From assembly GCA_038230335.1 (NCBI GenBank), contig JBBRNL010000001.1, positions 186,001 to 250,000 of the forward strand: a stretch of DNA of 64,000 bases, given 5' to 3'. Positions 24,456 through 32,974 of the stretch are shown in pieces. Every line of letters starts with the position of its first letter. The first letter of the stretch is position 1. Origin of the DNA: JBBRDU01 sp038230335 (GTDB taxonomy: Bacteria; Verrucomicrobiota; Verrucomicrobiia; Chthoniobacterales; UBA10450). The notes under the pieces are model-generated. The model was not told the origin of the DNA. It was given only the letters and a program-made list of their open reading frames with translations, and searched no databases. The position numbers and the translations under genes were made by a program.

Positions 24456-25460
24456 ATGGCCGCGCGCATCTACACCGATTCGAAAATTAGTAGTCGCGCC
24501 TTGCGGGGAAAAACGTGCGCCGTCATCGGTTTCGGTTCGCAAGGCCGCGCGCAGGCTCTTAATTTGCGCGATAGCGGCGTCAAAGTCGTGGTGGGTCTTT
24601 ATGCCAGCAGTAAATCCCGCCCGGCCGCGAAAAGAGCTGGCCTAAAAGTAGCCAGCACAGCCGAGGCCGTCCGCTCTTCGGACATCGTGTTTCTGGCGCT
24701 TCCCGATACCAAGATTCCGGAAGTCTTCGAGCGCGACGTTGCGCCCAACCTGCGCCCTGGCCAAACGCTGGTTCTGGCGCATGGCTTTGCCATTTATTAC
24801 CGCACCATGACCCCGCCCCAGGATGTCGATGTCATTATGGTCGCACCGAAGGGACTTGGGCCTATGGTGCGCCGCGAATTCATGGCCGGGCGCGGTGTTC
24901 CCGGGTTGATCGCGGTGCATCAAAATGCAACCGGCCGGGCCCGACAAACCGCGTTGGCGTGGGCCAAAGCGATCGGCTGCGGTCGGGCGGGAGTTTTGGA
25001 GACCAGCTTTCGCGACGAAACAGAGACGGATCTCTTTGGAGAGCAGGCCGTTCTTTGCGGTGGAGTCTCGGCCTTGATCCGGCAGGGGTTCGATACGCTG
25101 GTCGAGGCCGGGTATGCGCCGGAATTGGCCTACTTCGAATGCCTGCACGAGCTGAAGTTCATCGTCGACCTAATTCACGAGAAGGGTTTGTCCGGAATGC
25201 GCTCACTCATTTCCGAGACGGCCGAGTGGGGGGAACTGACCGTGGGGCCACAAATCATCGACGCCAAGGTGCGCGCTCGCATGAGGAAGGTCCTGCAAAA
25301 AATTCGCACGGGCGAATTCGCGCGGGAGTTCATGCGCGAGATGAAAACTGGCCGGAAGCGTTACACTAAATTGCTCGAGGCGGCGGGGCAGCATCCGATC
25401 GAAGCGACCGGACGGCGGTTGCGTGGGTTGATGCGCTGGAAAACGAAAAATAAAAGGTGA
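24456..25460 (+). CDS. ilvC: Ketol-acid reductoisomerase
   Basis: 334 residues; converts acetolactate and acetohydroxybutyrate to the dihydroxy acids of valine, leucine and isoleucine synthesis, using NAD(P)H and Mg2+. Seen: GFGSQGRAQ in the Rossmann domain (about 25-33), a YASSKSR loop in which Ser and Arg would bind the NADPH phosphate, the APKGLGPMVR motif (about 130-139), and the metal-binding DETETDLFGEQ (about 189-199) plus a Glu in SETAEWG (about 249-255). Class I length. It is a lone gene here; ilvB, ilvN, ilvD and leu genes are not next to it, unlike many genomes where ilvBNC form an operon. ATG at 24456. Confidence 0.95.
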   Translation: MAARIYTDSKISSRALRGKTCAVIGFGSQGRAQALNLRDSGVKVVVGLYASSKSRPAAKRAGLKVASTAEAVRSSDIVFLALPDTKIPEVFERDVAPNLRPGQTLVLAHGFAIYYRTMTPPQDVDVIMVAPKGLGPMVRREFMAGRGVPGLIAVHQNATGRARQTALAWAKAIGCGRAGVLETSFRDETETDLFGEQAVLCGGVSALIRQGFDTLVEAGYAPELAYFECLHELKFIVDLIHEKGLSGMRSLISETAEWGELTVGPQIIDAKVRARMRKVLQKIRTGEFAREFMREMKTGRKRYTKLLEAAGQHPIEATGRRLRGLMRWKTKNKR

Positions 25461-25464
25461 CCTG

Positions 25465-25488
25465 AGCGCTGCACGGGCGTGCAGCGCT
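25465..25488. repeat. Perfect 10-bp hairpin, palindromic repeat family
   Basis: AGCGCTGCAC and GTGCAGCGCT flank the loop GGGC just after the ilvC stop, between convergent genes. It is followed by GTCCACCGG (reading GCTGTCCACCGG with the last arm bases), much like the hairpin at 41261, which is followed by GCTGTCCCTACGG. No T-run; a bidirectional stop or REP-like element. Confidence 0.6.
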
Positions 25489-25517
25489 GTCCACCGGAAC
25501 GGACCGCTTCCTACGCC

Positions 25518-25751
25518 TTAGTTAGGCGACTTGTTACCGATCACGTCCATCGGTCCGCCGGTCGTCGGAATTCCGCGGATTCTCTCGCAAGGTATCGGGA
25601 TGCCCGACGCGCTCGTCATGACAAAGCAAACCTTTTTCGATTTTTGCGCCTTGGCCAGATTTACCTGTGGCTTGTCCGAACCACCAGCAAACGCGGGTGC
25701 GCAGAACGCTATCGCGATCAGAACGCTCGTTAGTCTAATTGCACTTTTCAT
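25518..25751 (-). CDS. Small secreted protein with signal peptide
   Basis: 77 residues, with a clear Sec signal peptide (MKSAIRLTSVLIAIAFCAPAFA, cleavage likely after AFA near residue 22). The mature 55 residues contain two cysteines (VCFVMT and PIPCERIRG) that may form a disulfide, and a Pro/Gly-rich tail (IPTTGGPMDVIGN). No family is recognised. It sits between the convergent ilvC and the TPR gene with its own promoter region. Probably periplasmic; role unknown. Confidence 0.7.
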   Translation of the reverse strand: MKSAIRLTSVLIAIAFCAPAFAGGSDKPQVNLAKAQKSKKVCFVMTSASGIPIPCERIRGIPTTGGPMDVIGNKSPN

Positions 25752-25809
25752 GGTTGTATTCTGCGCCTTTCTACCCCAAAAGACAAAGACTAAAAGCCGG
25801 ATTTTTAGG

Positions 25810-28302
25810 CTAATTGCCCCAGAGGAAATGCTCCAGTCGCAGCCGGCTTAGACGAGCCTGCGCTTCCTCGCTGCGGCTCCCGCCCGCCGCCCCTAATTTC
25901 TCATACACGCTGGCTGCCGAATCCCACCGGGCGGCGTCTTCCAGAAGACGGGCCGCGTTAAAGCCCGCCTTATAAAACCAGAAGAATTCAGGGGACCGTT
26001 CAGGTCGCGCCTGTTCTTCCATGACTGTGTAAAAGATGGCCAGGGCGCCCTCCGTGTCCGCTTTCTTTTCCAGGCAGGCGCCCTTTTTGAAGAGGGCCTG
26101 ATTGCGCCAGTAGCGAGAAGAAGTGCTCTCCGCTGCCAATTGATCGTAGGCCCCGATCGCGCGATCAAGGTTTTTTGGATCTTCCGATCCCATCTCGAAA
26201 TAAATATCACCCTTCCCGCAGAGCGCCTCGCGTTTTTCGTTAGGCTTGGCCCCCGCCTTCAATACCTCTTCGTAGAGCAAGAGTGCATCCTGTGGTTTGC
26301 CTAACCTTCGCTCGATGACAGCCTGCTCATTCCGGGCGGACCAGCGTAAATCCCCCTTCATCTGGACGACCCGGTCGAATAGCCCGATGGCGCGATCGAG
26401 CGTGTGCGGAGCCATCGTGGACATGGCCGACTGGGCTGCGAAGAATAGCGCTTTTTCTGCGATGGCGCCGGACGGATTCTGTTCGGCCAGTGTTTCGAAT
26501 TGCGTTTCGGCGTTGGCAAAATCCTGTCGGCGATAATACGTTTCAGCCAGCTTCATCCGGACGTCGCTGGCAAAGCGCGAGGCCGCATACTCGGTCAGGA
26601 ACCGGATGGCGCGGGCGATGACATTCGGCTCTCCGCCGGGCTCCGCGTCGTCGATCCAAATGGCAAGGTAGTCGGCTTGCTCCAGGGCTATCGCGGTTGG
26701 TTTGGAAGCGGTGGCGCGTTGCAGAAATTTACGCGCGTCGTCGATTCGTGGCGGAGTGGCGTGAAAAGCAAGTTCCGCCAGCGCAACCCACGCCTCTGAG
26801 ACGCGTGCGCTGGATGGATAGTCATGCACAAATTTCTGCAGAGAATCGGCCGCGGTCTTTTCGCCTTTGGCCGCTCGAACCAATCCTTCGGACAGCTGCA
26901 AATCGGCCAGGGCTTCCCCGTCCGGCCCGGCCTTTTGCAGCTCCGCGGAATCGGCCAGAAAACGCTCGTGATTTCCAAGCTGAAGCCAGCCTAGCGATGC
27001 GTTGAACCTTGAAGCCGCCGCGAACGGTGATCCGGGACGCGCCGCTTCCTCGAATCGTGCCGTCGCCATGTCGAATCGATTCGACCGGTACTGTAACTCT
27101 CCTTCGAGCAGATTGATTCGATCAAGCATGGCCGGCTCCGGTTTGAGCGCACGCGCCTCCTCCAGGATGGCAATGGCATCGTCCAAGTGCCCTTCCTCCG
27201 CCGTCAGCCTGGCGAACTCGACGAACGCCGCCGCTGTTCCCGCCGTCTTGGTGTAACCCTTGCGCATCTCGCCGAAAAGTTGCAGGGCGCGGTCGCGGTG
27301 GCCCGCCCGCATTTCAATGCGCGCGCGGTACCACTGGGCGAAGGCGCGACGGGGCTGCTCGGGTTCGCGCGTCCATTTCTCGAGTTCGACTCGTGCCGGC
27401 TTGCGTTCGCCGCGGTAGAGCTCATCCAGTTTGGCAAATAATTCCGGCAGATTCTCGTCTTGCGGATGGCGATCAATGAAGTCCTCCAGAAAATCGTCGC
27501 CCGATTCCGGTGTCTTCATTTGCAGGTGCGCATCGGCCGCTCCGAACAAGGCGGCCAGGACGAGAGCATGACCGGCGCCTTCCGGTTTTTTCACGAGGGA
27601 TTCGAAAATGCTAATCGCGCGCTCGGGCCGGTGCCGGACTAACTCGAGCCGGCCGCGCAGGAATCGGCGTTCCTTCCGCTCACCGGTCGACGCGGGATTC
27701 ATGTCGTCGAGCAGACGCTGCGCGCTGGTCCAATCAGATCGGTCGAGGAGCAGGTCGACCGAACGGAGCCGGGCCCGGACACTCCAGGTCGGGTCATCGA
27801 CGAGGGCGGTAAGATCGCGCAGGGCCTCTTCGGAACGTCCCATGGCGCGTAACATTTCGGCTGCTCCAAAAATGGCCTGAGCCCGGTGCGGTGAGGCGGC
27901 GTCCGAGGCGGCCGCTCGGAAAAACGGCAGCGCCTCTTCCCAGCGGCGGAGCGAGGCCAGCGATTGCCCCAGCCAGAAAGTTCCGGCCGGAGTATTCCGA
28001 ATGCGCGGATCGTTCAATAAGGTGAACGCTTCAGCCGGTTCGTGGGCGGCCAGCAAGGCCGGCCCCAGCTGTAGCGCCGTGTTGCGCCAGTCTTCATCGC
28101 GCGGCGCGTTCTTCAATAATTCGCGGAGCCGCGTCACAGAAACTTCGGGCACTCCTTCCGTAGCGGCCTGCTTGGCCGCGTCTACATCCGTAGGAGTGGC
28201 CGTGGACCCCGTAGAAATGAGCGCGAAGCATCCGAGCACTCCGAACACAACGGCTAGGCGAGCGCCGTTGCCGGGCATGGCAGTGGCCAAATGGGTCTTC
28301 AT
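25810..28302 (-). CDS. Exported TPR-repeat protein downstream of uvrA
   Basis: 830 residues with an N-terminal signal or anchor (LAVVFGVLGCFALISTGSTA, about residues 16-35) followed by helical TPR-type repeats across the whole chain (AHEPAEAFTLLNDP, QALFKKGACLEKKADTEGAL, among many). Such long solenoids in the periplasm usually act as scaffolds, as in BamD/YfgC-like or gliding and secretion systems. The ATG overlaps the uvrA stop (ATGA), so both are translated from one transcript, though no link between DNA repair and an exported protein is known. No catalytic motif. Confidence 0.75.
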   Translation of the reverse strand: MKTHLATAMPGNGARLAVVFGVLGCFALISTGSTATPTDVDAAKQAATEGVPEVSVTRLRELLKNAPRDEDWRNTALQLGPALLAAHEPAEAFTLLNDPRIRNTPAGTFWLGQSLASLRRWEEALPFFRAAASDAASPHRAQAIFGAAEMLRAMGRSEEALRDLTALVDDPTWSVRARLRSVDLLLDRSDWTSAQRLLDDMNPASTGERKERRFLRGRLELVRHRPERAISIFESLVKKPEGAGHALVLAALFGAADAHLQMKTPESGDDFLEDFIDRHPQDENLPELFAKLDELYRGERKPARVELEKWTREPEQPRRAFAQWYRARIEMRAGHRDRALQLFGEMRKGYTKTAGTAAAFVEFARLTAEEGHLDDAIAILEEARALKPEPAMLDRINLLEGELQYRSNRFDMATARFEEAARPGSPFAAASRFNASLGWLQLGNHERFLADSAELQKAGPDGEALADLQLSEGLVRAAKGEKTAADSLQKFVHDYPSSARVSEAWVALAELAFHATPPRIDDARKFLQRATASKPTAIALEQADYLAIWIDDAEPGGEPNVIARAIRFLTEYAASRFASDVRMKLAETYYRRQDFANAETQFETLAEQNPSGAIAEKALFFAAQSAMSTMAPHTLDRAIGLFDRVVQMKGDLRWSARNEQAVIERRLGKPQDALLLYEEVLKAGAKPNEKREALCGKGDIYFEMGSEDPKNLDRAIGAYDQLAAESTSSRYWRNQALFKKGACLEKKADTEGALAIFYTVMEEQARPERSPEFFWFYKAGFNAARLLEDAARWDSAASVYEKLGAAGGSRSEEAQARLSRLRLEHFLWGN

Positions 28303-31247
28303 GCTTCTTGTTGCAACAAAGGCTTCAAATATTGCGCCGTAAAACTATGGGCAAGTTGCGCCACCTCTTCCGGCGATCCCGTCGCTAATACTTCTCCGCC
28401 ACGCTGCCCCCCTTCCGGTCCGAGGTCGATGATCCAATCGGCGCATTTAATCATCTCCAGGTTGTGCTCAATCACGACCAGTGTGTTTCCGGCATCGCGC
28501 AGTTTCATGAGGACCTGCAGCAGTTTTTCGATATCGGCAAAGTGCAGACCGGTCGTAGGCTCATCCAGAATATACACGGTCCGGCCGGTTGCTTTCTTGG
28601 CCAGCTCAGTGGCCAGTTTGACCCGCTGCGCCTCGCCGCCAGAAAGCGTTGTTCCAGCCTGGCCTAACCGGAGATAGCCGAGCCCCACATCGAGCAGGGC
28701 CGTCAGTTTGTCTGACACCCCGGGGACATTTCGGAAAAAACGCGCTCCCTCGTCGATCGTCATGTTGAGCACGTCTGCAATGTTTTTGCCTTTATAAGTA
28801 ATCTCCAGTGTTTCCCGATTGTAGCGCTGTCCGTGACAGACTTCGCACTCCACGTACACGTCAGGCAGGAAGTGCATCTCGATCTTGATCAAGCCACCCC
28901 CTTCGCAGTTTTCGCAGCGCCCGCCTTTGACATTAAAACTGAACCGTCCCGCGTCGTAACCGCGCACGCGCGCCGCCGGCAGTTGTGCGAACAGTTCGCG
29001 GATCGGTGTGAAAGCGCCCGTGTAGGTGATGGGATTCGACCGGGGTGTGCGGCCAATGGCCGTTTGATCGATCACGATGGACTTGTCGATCTGGTCCAGT
29101 CCCCGCAACGCGCGAAATTTACCCGGTTTGTCTTTCGAATTATAGAAGTGCCGGAACAGGGCGCGGCGCAGAATGTCGTCGATCAATGTCGATTTTCCGC
29201 TGCCCGAGACTCCCGTCACGCAAGTGAAACAACCGAGTGGAAACGAGACGGTGATGTCCTTCAGGTTGTTCTCGGAGGCTCCGACAATGGTCAGCCAGCC
29301 CGAAACTTCCGACTTCCCTTCCGCCGCAGGGCTGATTTTTTCTGGTCGAACCCGCTTTCGCGGAATCGCAATCCGGGCGCGGCCGGACAAATAATCGGCG
29401 GTCAAAGAATTCTTGGCCCGCAACACTTCTGCGATCGTGCCTTGTGCCACAATCTCGCCGCCGCGCGGACCGGCCCCCGGTCCCAGATCAATCACATGAT
29501 CGGCGGCCCGGATGGTTTCTTCATCGTGTTCCACCACGATCACCGAATTTCCCAGATCGCGCAGTTGTTTGAGAGTGCCGAGCAGACGCGCATTATCGCG
29601 CTGATGTAGTCCAATGCTCGGTTCGTCCAGAACATAGAGAACGCCGGCCAACCCCGAGCCGATCTGCGAGGCCAGTCGAATGCGTTGCGCTTCGCCGCCC
29701 GAAAGCGTGCCGCTTTCGCGGTCGAGGGTCAGATATCCGAGGCCCACTTCGAGCAGAAACTTCAGACGAGACCGGACTTCGCGCACCACTTCCGTGACGA
29801 TCGTACGTTGCTGGACCGACAGATCCAGGTCGTCGATGTAGTGCGCAGCCTCCTCAATGGTTTGCCCGCTGAATTGGTGAATGTTTAATTCCGTGTCGCG
29901 GCCGTTCTTGATCGTCACGGCGAGGATCTCCGGCTTCAAGCGCGCTCCTTTGCAGACGGCGCAGGACACTTTTCGCATGAATGAGCGAATGCGGTTGCGC
30001 GTGAATTCGCTCTCCGTCTCCACGTACATCCGCTGCATCTGCGGGATCAACCCCTCGAAGGGGCGCGCGCTCTTTTTGCTCTTTCCGTTCGTGCCCGAGT
30101 TCATCTCGATCGGTTCTTCGCCCGTCCCGAAATAAAGCGCCTTTTTAAATGGATCCGGCAACTCGGCGAATGTCATGTCTTCATTCACCCCGAAATGTTT
30201 CACGAGCGCACTTTGAAGATGCCGATAGTAAGCCTGCATGCGCTTGGTTCCTCGTCGCCATGGCGTGACCGCTCCTTCCGCCAATGTCTTGGCTTGGTCC
30301 GAAATCATGAGTTCCGGATCGCACACTAATTCCGTCCCCAACCCATGACAGGCCGGGCAGGCTCCGAGATGGCTATTGAACGAAAAATATTTCGGCGTTA
30401 GTTCCGCCAGCGTAAAGCCACTCTCCGCGTTCCCGTAGTTTGTGCTGTAACGCGTTTCCTCCCAGCTCTCTTCCGACGGTGCGGCGGGCGTTGCTTGTTT
30501 CGGCGGGTGCGTTCCTGCCTGGACTGGTCGCAGCACAACCACTCGCCCCGTGCCCCATTTTAATGCTGTCTCGATCGAATCGGTGAGTCGGACCCGAATG
30601 CCGTCGCGCACGACGAGCCGGTCGACCACGGCTTCGATCGTATGTTTCAGACTCTTTTTCAACCGCACCGGGTCGGGACGCCCCAACTCGATGATCTCCC
30701 CGTCAATCCGGACGCGCACGAATCCTTCGCGCTTTGCTTTTTCGAGCACGTCCCGGAATTCGCCCTTCTGGTTTTGCACGAGGGGCGCGAGCAGAACAAT
30801 TTTCGTATCCGGCGGATAGGTCAGGATTTGATCGACGATTTGTTGAGGCGTCTGCCGAAAGACAGGCTGGCCCGTGAGCGGGTCATGCGGTTGGCCCACG
30901 GCTGAAAAGAGGATTCGGAGATAATCGTAAATCTCCGTCGTGGTCGCAATGGTGGAACGCGGATTGGCCCCGGCGCTGCGTTGTTCGATGGCGATGGCGG
31001 GCGAGAGACCCTCGATAAAATCGACATCCGGTTTCTCCATTTGGTCGAGAAACTGCCGAGCGTAGGCGGAAAGACTCTCTACGTAGCGGCGTTGCCCTTC
31101 GGCATACAGAGTATCGAAGGCGAGCGACGATTTTCCTGACCCGCTCAACCCCGTCATGACGACAAGTTTCTCCCGCGGAATCTCCACGTGGAGGTTCTTC
31201 AAATTGTGCTGGCGCGCACCACTGATCTTGATAACTTGCGCAGGCAT
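28299..31247 (-). CDS. uvrA: Excinuclease ABC subunit A (normal length)
   Basis: 982 residues. UvrA dimers find DNA damage and load UvrB in nucleotide excision repair. Two ABC ATPase units are complete: Walker A GLSGSGKSS (about 34-42) and GVSGSGKST in the second half, signature motifs TLSGGEAQRIRL and TLSGGEAQRVKL, and Walker B YVLDEPSIGLH and YILDEPTTGLH. Zinc-finger cysteines are present (CAVCKG in the first unit; CENCEGGG and CEVCHGQRYN in the second). ATG at 31247. Slightly longer than E. coli UvrA (940 aa). It shares a transcript with the TPR gene. A second, double-length uvrA lies at 52215. Confidence 0.97.
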   Translation of the reverse strand: MPAQVIKISGARQHNLKNLHVEIPREKLVVMTGLSGSGKSSLAFDTLYAEGQRRYVESLSAYARQFLDQMEKPDVDFIEGLSPAIAIEQRSAGANPRSTIATTTEIYDYLRILFSAVGQPHDPLTGQPVFRQTPQQIVDQILTYPPDTKIVLLAPLVQNQKGEFRDVLEKAKREGFVRVRIDGEIIELGRPDPVRLKKSLKHTIEAVVDRLVVRDGIRVRLTDSIETALKWGTGRVVVLRPVQAGTHPPKQATPAAPSEESWEETRYSTNYGNAESGFTLAELTPKYFSFNSHLGACPACHGLGTELVCDPELMISDQAKTLAEGAVTPWRRGTKRMQAYYRHLQSALVKHFGVNEDMTFAELPDPFKKALYFGTGEEPIEMNSGTNGKSKKSARPFEGLIPQMQRMYVETESEFTRNRIRSFMRKVSCAVCKGARLKPEILAVTIKNGRDTELNIHQFSGQTIEEAAHYIDDLDLSVQQRTIVTEVVREVRSRLKFLLEVGLGYLTLDRESGTLSGGEAQRIRLASQIGSGLAGVLYVLDEPSIGLHQRDNARLLGTLKQLRDLGNSVIVVEHDEETIRAADHVIDLGPGAGPRGGEIVAQGTIAEVLRAKNSLTADYLSGRARIAIPRKRVRPEKISPAAEGKSEVSGWLTIVGASENNLKDITVSFPLGCFTCVTGVSGSGKSTLIDDILRRALFRHFYNSKDKPGKFRALRGLDQIDKSIVIDQTAIGRTPRSNPITYTGAFTPIRELFAQLPAARVRGYDAGRFSFNVKGGRCENCEGGGLIKIEMHFLPDVYVECEVCHGQRYNRETLEITYKGKNIADVLNMTIDEGARFFRNVPGVSDKLTALLDVGLGYLRLGQAGTTLSGGEAQRVKLATELAKKATGRTVYILDEPTTGLHFADIEKLLQVLMKLRDAGNTLVVIEHNLEMIKCADWIIDLGPEGGQRGGEVLATGSPEEVAQLAHSFTAQYLKPLLQQEA

Positions 31248-31318
31248 CGGGAACTAAAAATCTCGAACCTTGCAGTCAAGCATAACCCCCTTCTTTCTCC
31301 AGTGAATTCGCCCGAAAC

Positions 31319-31576
31319 ATGAGTGATCCAGCCTCCATCGTGACCGCCGAAGACCTTAGCCAATTGCAGAAGAAGTTTAGCGAGATCAAACACTCGATAA
31401 ACAATGCGCTGGCTGTCATGATGGCTCTTTCGGAAATGTCGCAGCGCCGCCCGGATTACGCGGAGAAGCTGGCCACCACAGTCCTGACCAAGGCGCCGCA
31501 GATTGTGGCCAATCTCCAGGAATTCACCCAGGCATTGAACGAGAAAGCCGGTCCGAGACCGGAAGGCCCAGGCTAA
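31319..31576 (+). CDS. Orphan histidine-kinase-dimerisation-like hairpin protein
   Basis: 85 residues, nearly all in two long helices. Residues about 19-40 (KKFSEIKHSINNALAVMMAL) look like the DHp helix of sensor kinases, with the H-x-x-N-N pattern after an acidic residue; the second helix is KLATTVLTKAPQIVANLQEF. There is no ATP-binding domain. It could be a phosphotransfer or decoy partner for PhoB/PhoR, encoded 0.7 kb downstream on the same strand, or just a small coiled-coil protein. The pattern is seen; phosphotransfer is an inference. ATG at 31319 with no clear ribosome site; divergent from uvrA. Confidence 0.55.
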   Translation: MSDPASIVTAEDLSQLQKKFSEIKHSINNALAVMMALSEMSQRRPDYAEKLATTVLTKAPQIVANLQEFTQALNEKAGPRPEGPG

Positions 31577-31659
31577 GGGCGATCCTCCACCTCCGTCTGA
31601 GGCTGGACTCTTGGGTATAAGAGACTGGGTTTCCCATTCTGGTCTTGTTACCTTGAGGC

Positions 31660-32244
31660 GTGGTCACGCTTCGCCGCTATTTCAACGTCGCTGAGGCGGC
31701 CGTGGATAAAACGCGGCTGGATGATCGCGGGATATTTTGCAGCATCGCGGACGAGAATTCCTATCTTTATGGCGGGGCCGGTTTTGCCATGTCCATCAGG
31801 ATACTGGTTGCGGAGGATCAGTTTGAAGAAGCGACTCGGGTCCTTGCTGAACTAGGGCCACCTTTAGCGGATGATTTCGAGCCCGGCGCGGCTGCCGCAG
31901 ACCCCAAGGCCGCCTCCCTCTCTGAAGAAAGAGGCGAGACCTTAGCGGCGGACCCACCTATCGAGCAGGGTAATCCGTGGGAAATACTCGCGGTCGCCTT
32001 TCTCTTCTTCGCTCCCGGCCTGACGTTGCTCCTGCAAAGGCGGGTCGCTCTGCTTCGAACCCGGGGAAGATTCATCGCCATCCTGTCACCCGCGAACGAA
32101 CATTGGTTCGGTGCCCTCGCCGTCGCCATCGGGTTAGCCTTGATTGGCCTCTACTTTTACACGCGTCGCGCTATCCGCGCAGAACGGGATGCCTTTTGGC
32201 GCACAAAGTCACAAAATCGTGGCTTGCATCTTACGCCGGGCTGA
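31660..32244 (+). CDS. DUF2007-like membrane protein
   Basis: 194 residues. The N-terminal 70 residues fit DUF2007 (RRYFNVAEAAVDKTRLDDRG, then IRILVAEDQFEEATRVL), a small ferredoxin-like domain found in putative signal proteins. A Pro/Ala/Glu linker leads to two TM segments (about 107-125 WEILAVAFLFFAPGLTLLL and about 148-166 FGALAVAIGLALIGLYFYT). GTG at 31660 is preceded by GAGG at short distance. It lies 19 nt before phoB, so it may be in the phosphate regulon operon. Function not known. Confidence 0.65.
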   Translation: MVTLRRYFNVAEAAVDKTRLDDRGIFCSIADENSYLYGGAGFAMSIRILVAEDQFEEATRVLAELGPPLADDFEPGAAAADPKAASLSEERGETLAADPPIEQGNPWEILAVAFLFFAPGLTLLLQRRVALLRTRGRFIAILSPANEHWFGALAVAIGLALIGLYFYTRRAIRAERDAFWRTKSQNRGLHLTPG

Positions 32245-32263
32245 CCCTCTTTCGGCCAATCTT

Positions 32264-32968
32264 ATGGGCGACGCAGCGCAGAAATCCGGCAAGACGATTC
32301 TCATCGTGGAAGACGAACGCGATGTGGTGGACCTGCTCACGCTCAATCTTCGCAAGACGGGCCTGTTCATTGTCACCACCGCCTCGGATGGCGCAACCGG
32401 GTTGCAAAAGGCGCGCGCCGAAAAGCCGGCATTCATCATTCTCGATTTGATGCTGCCGAAGATGCCGGGACTCGAGGTATGCAAGATTCTGAAAATCGAT
32501 CCGGCCACCCGACACATCCCCATTATGATGCTGACGGCCAAGGCTGAGGAAATCGATCGCATCGTCGGCCTCGAGTTCGGAGCCGACGATTATGTGACGA
32601 AACCCTTCAGCCCGCGTGAAGTGATTTTGCGCATTCAGGCGATCATTCGTCGCGGCGAGACGGGATCCGCGGAGGGGGGGCTTACGGCTGGGCTGATTTC
32701 GATCGACCCGGCGCGGCACCAGGTATCAGTCGCCGGCAAAGCGGTCCATCTCACAAGTATCGAATTCAAACTGCTGAAGACTTTGCTCGAGCGCCGGGGG
32801 CGCGTGCAGGAGCGCGACCGTTTGCTCAACGACGTCTGGGGCTACGAAAGCATCATCGACACCCGGACGGTTGACACTCACGTGCGCAGGTTACGCGACA
32901 AGCTGGGCAAAGCGGGTAATGCCATCGAGACCGTGCGCGGTTTCGGTTACCGTTTCACCGAGAAATAG
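32264..32968 (+). CDS. phoB: PhoB-type response regulator
   Basis: 234 residues from the ATG at 32264 (upstream in-frame starts would run into the DUF2007 gene). Receiver domain with acidic pocket (VEDERD), phospho-acceptor D61 in IILDLMLPKMPG, the Thr in MLTAKAEE and Lys in VTKPFSPRE; then a winged-helix OmpR/PhoB DNA-binding domain ending VDTHVRRLRDKLG and VRGFGYRF. It is followed 6 nt later by a PhoR-like kinase and then pstCAB-phoU, which fixes the assignment to phosphate control. PHO-box-like repeats in the window (38978-39049) are likely targets. Confidence 0.93.
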   Translation: MGDAAQKSGKTILIVEDERDVVDLLTLNLRKTGLFIVTTASDGATGLQKARAEKPAFIILDLMLPKMPGLEVCKILKIDPATRHIPIMMLTAKAEEIDRIVGLEFGADDYVTKPFSPREVILRIQAIIRRGETGSAEGGLTAGLISIDPARHQVSVAGKAVHLTSIEFKLLKTLLERRGRVQERDRLLNDVWGYESIIDTRTVDTHVRRLRDKLGKAGNAIETVRGFGYRFTEK

Positions 32969-32974
32969 AGCGGG

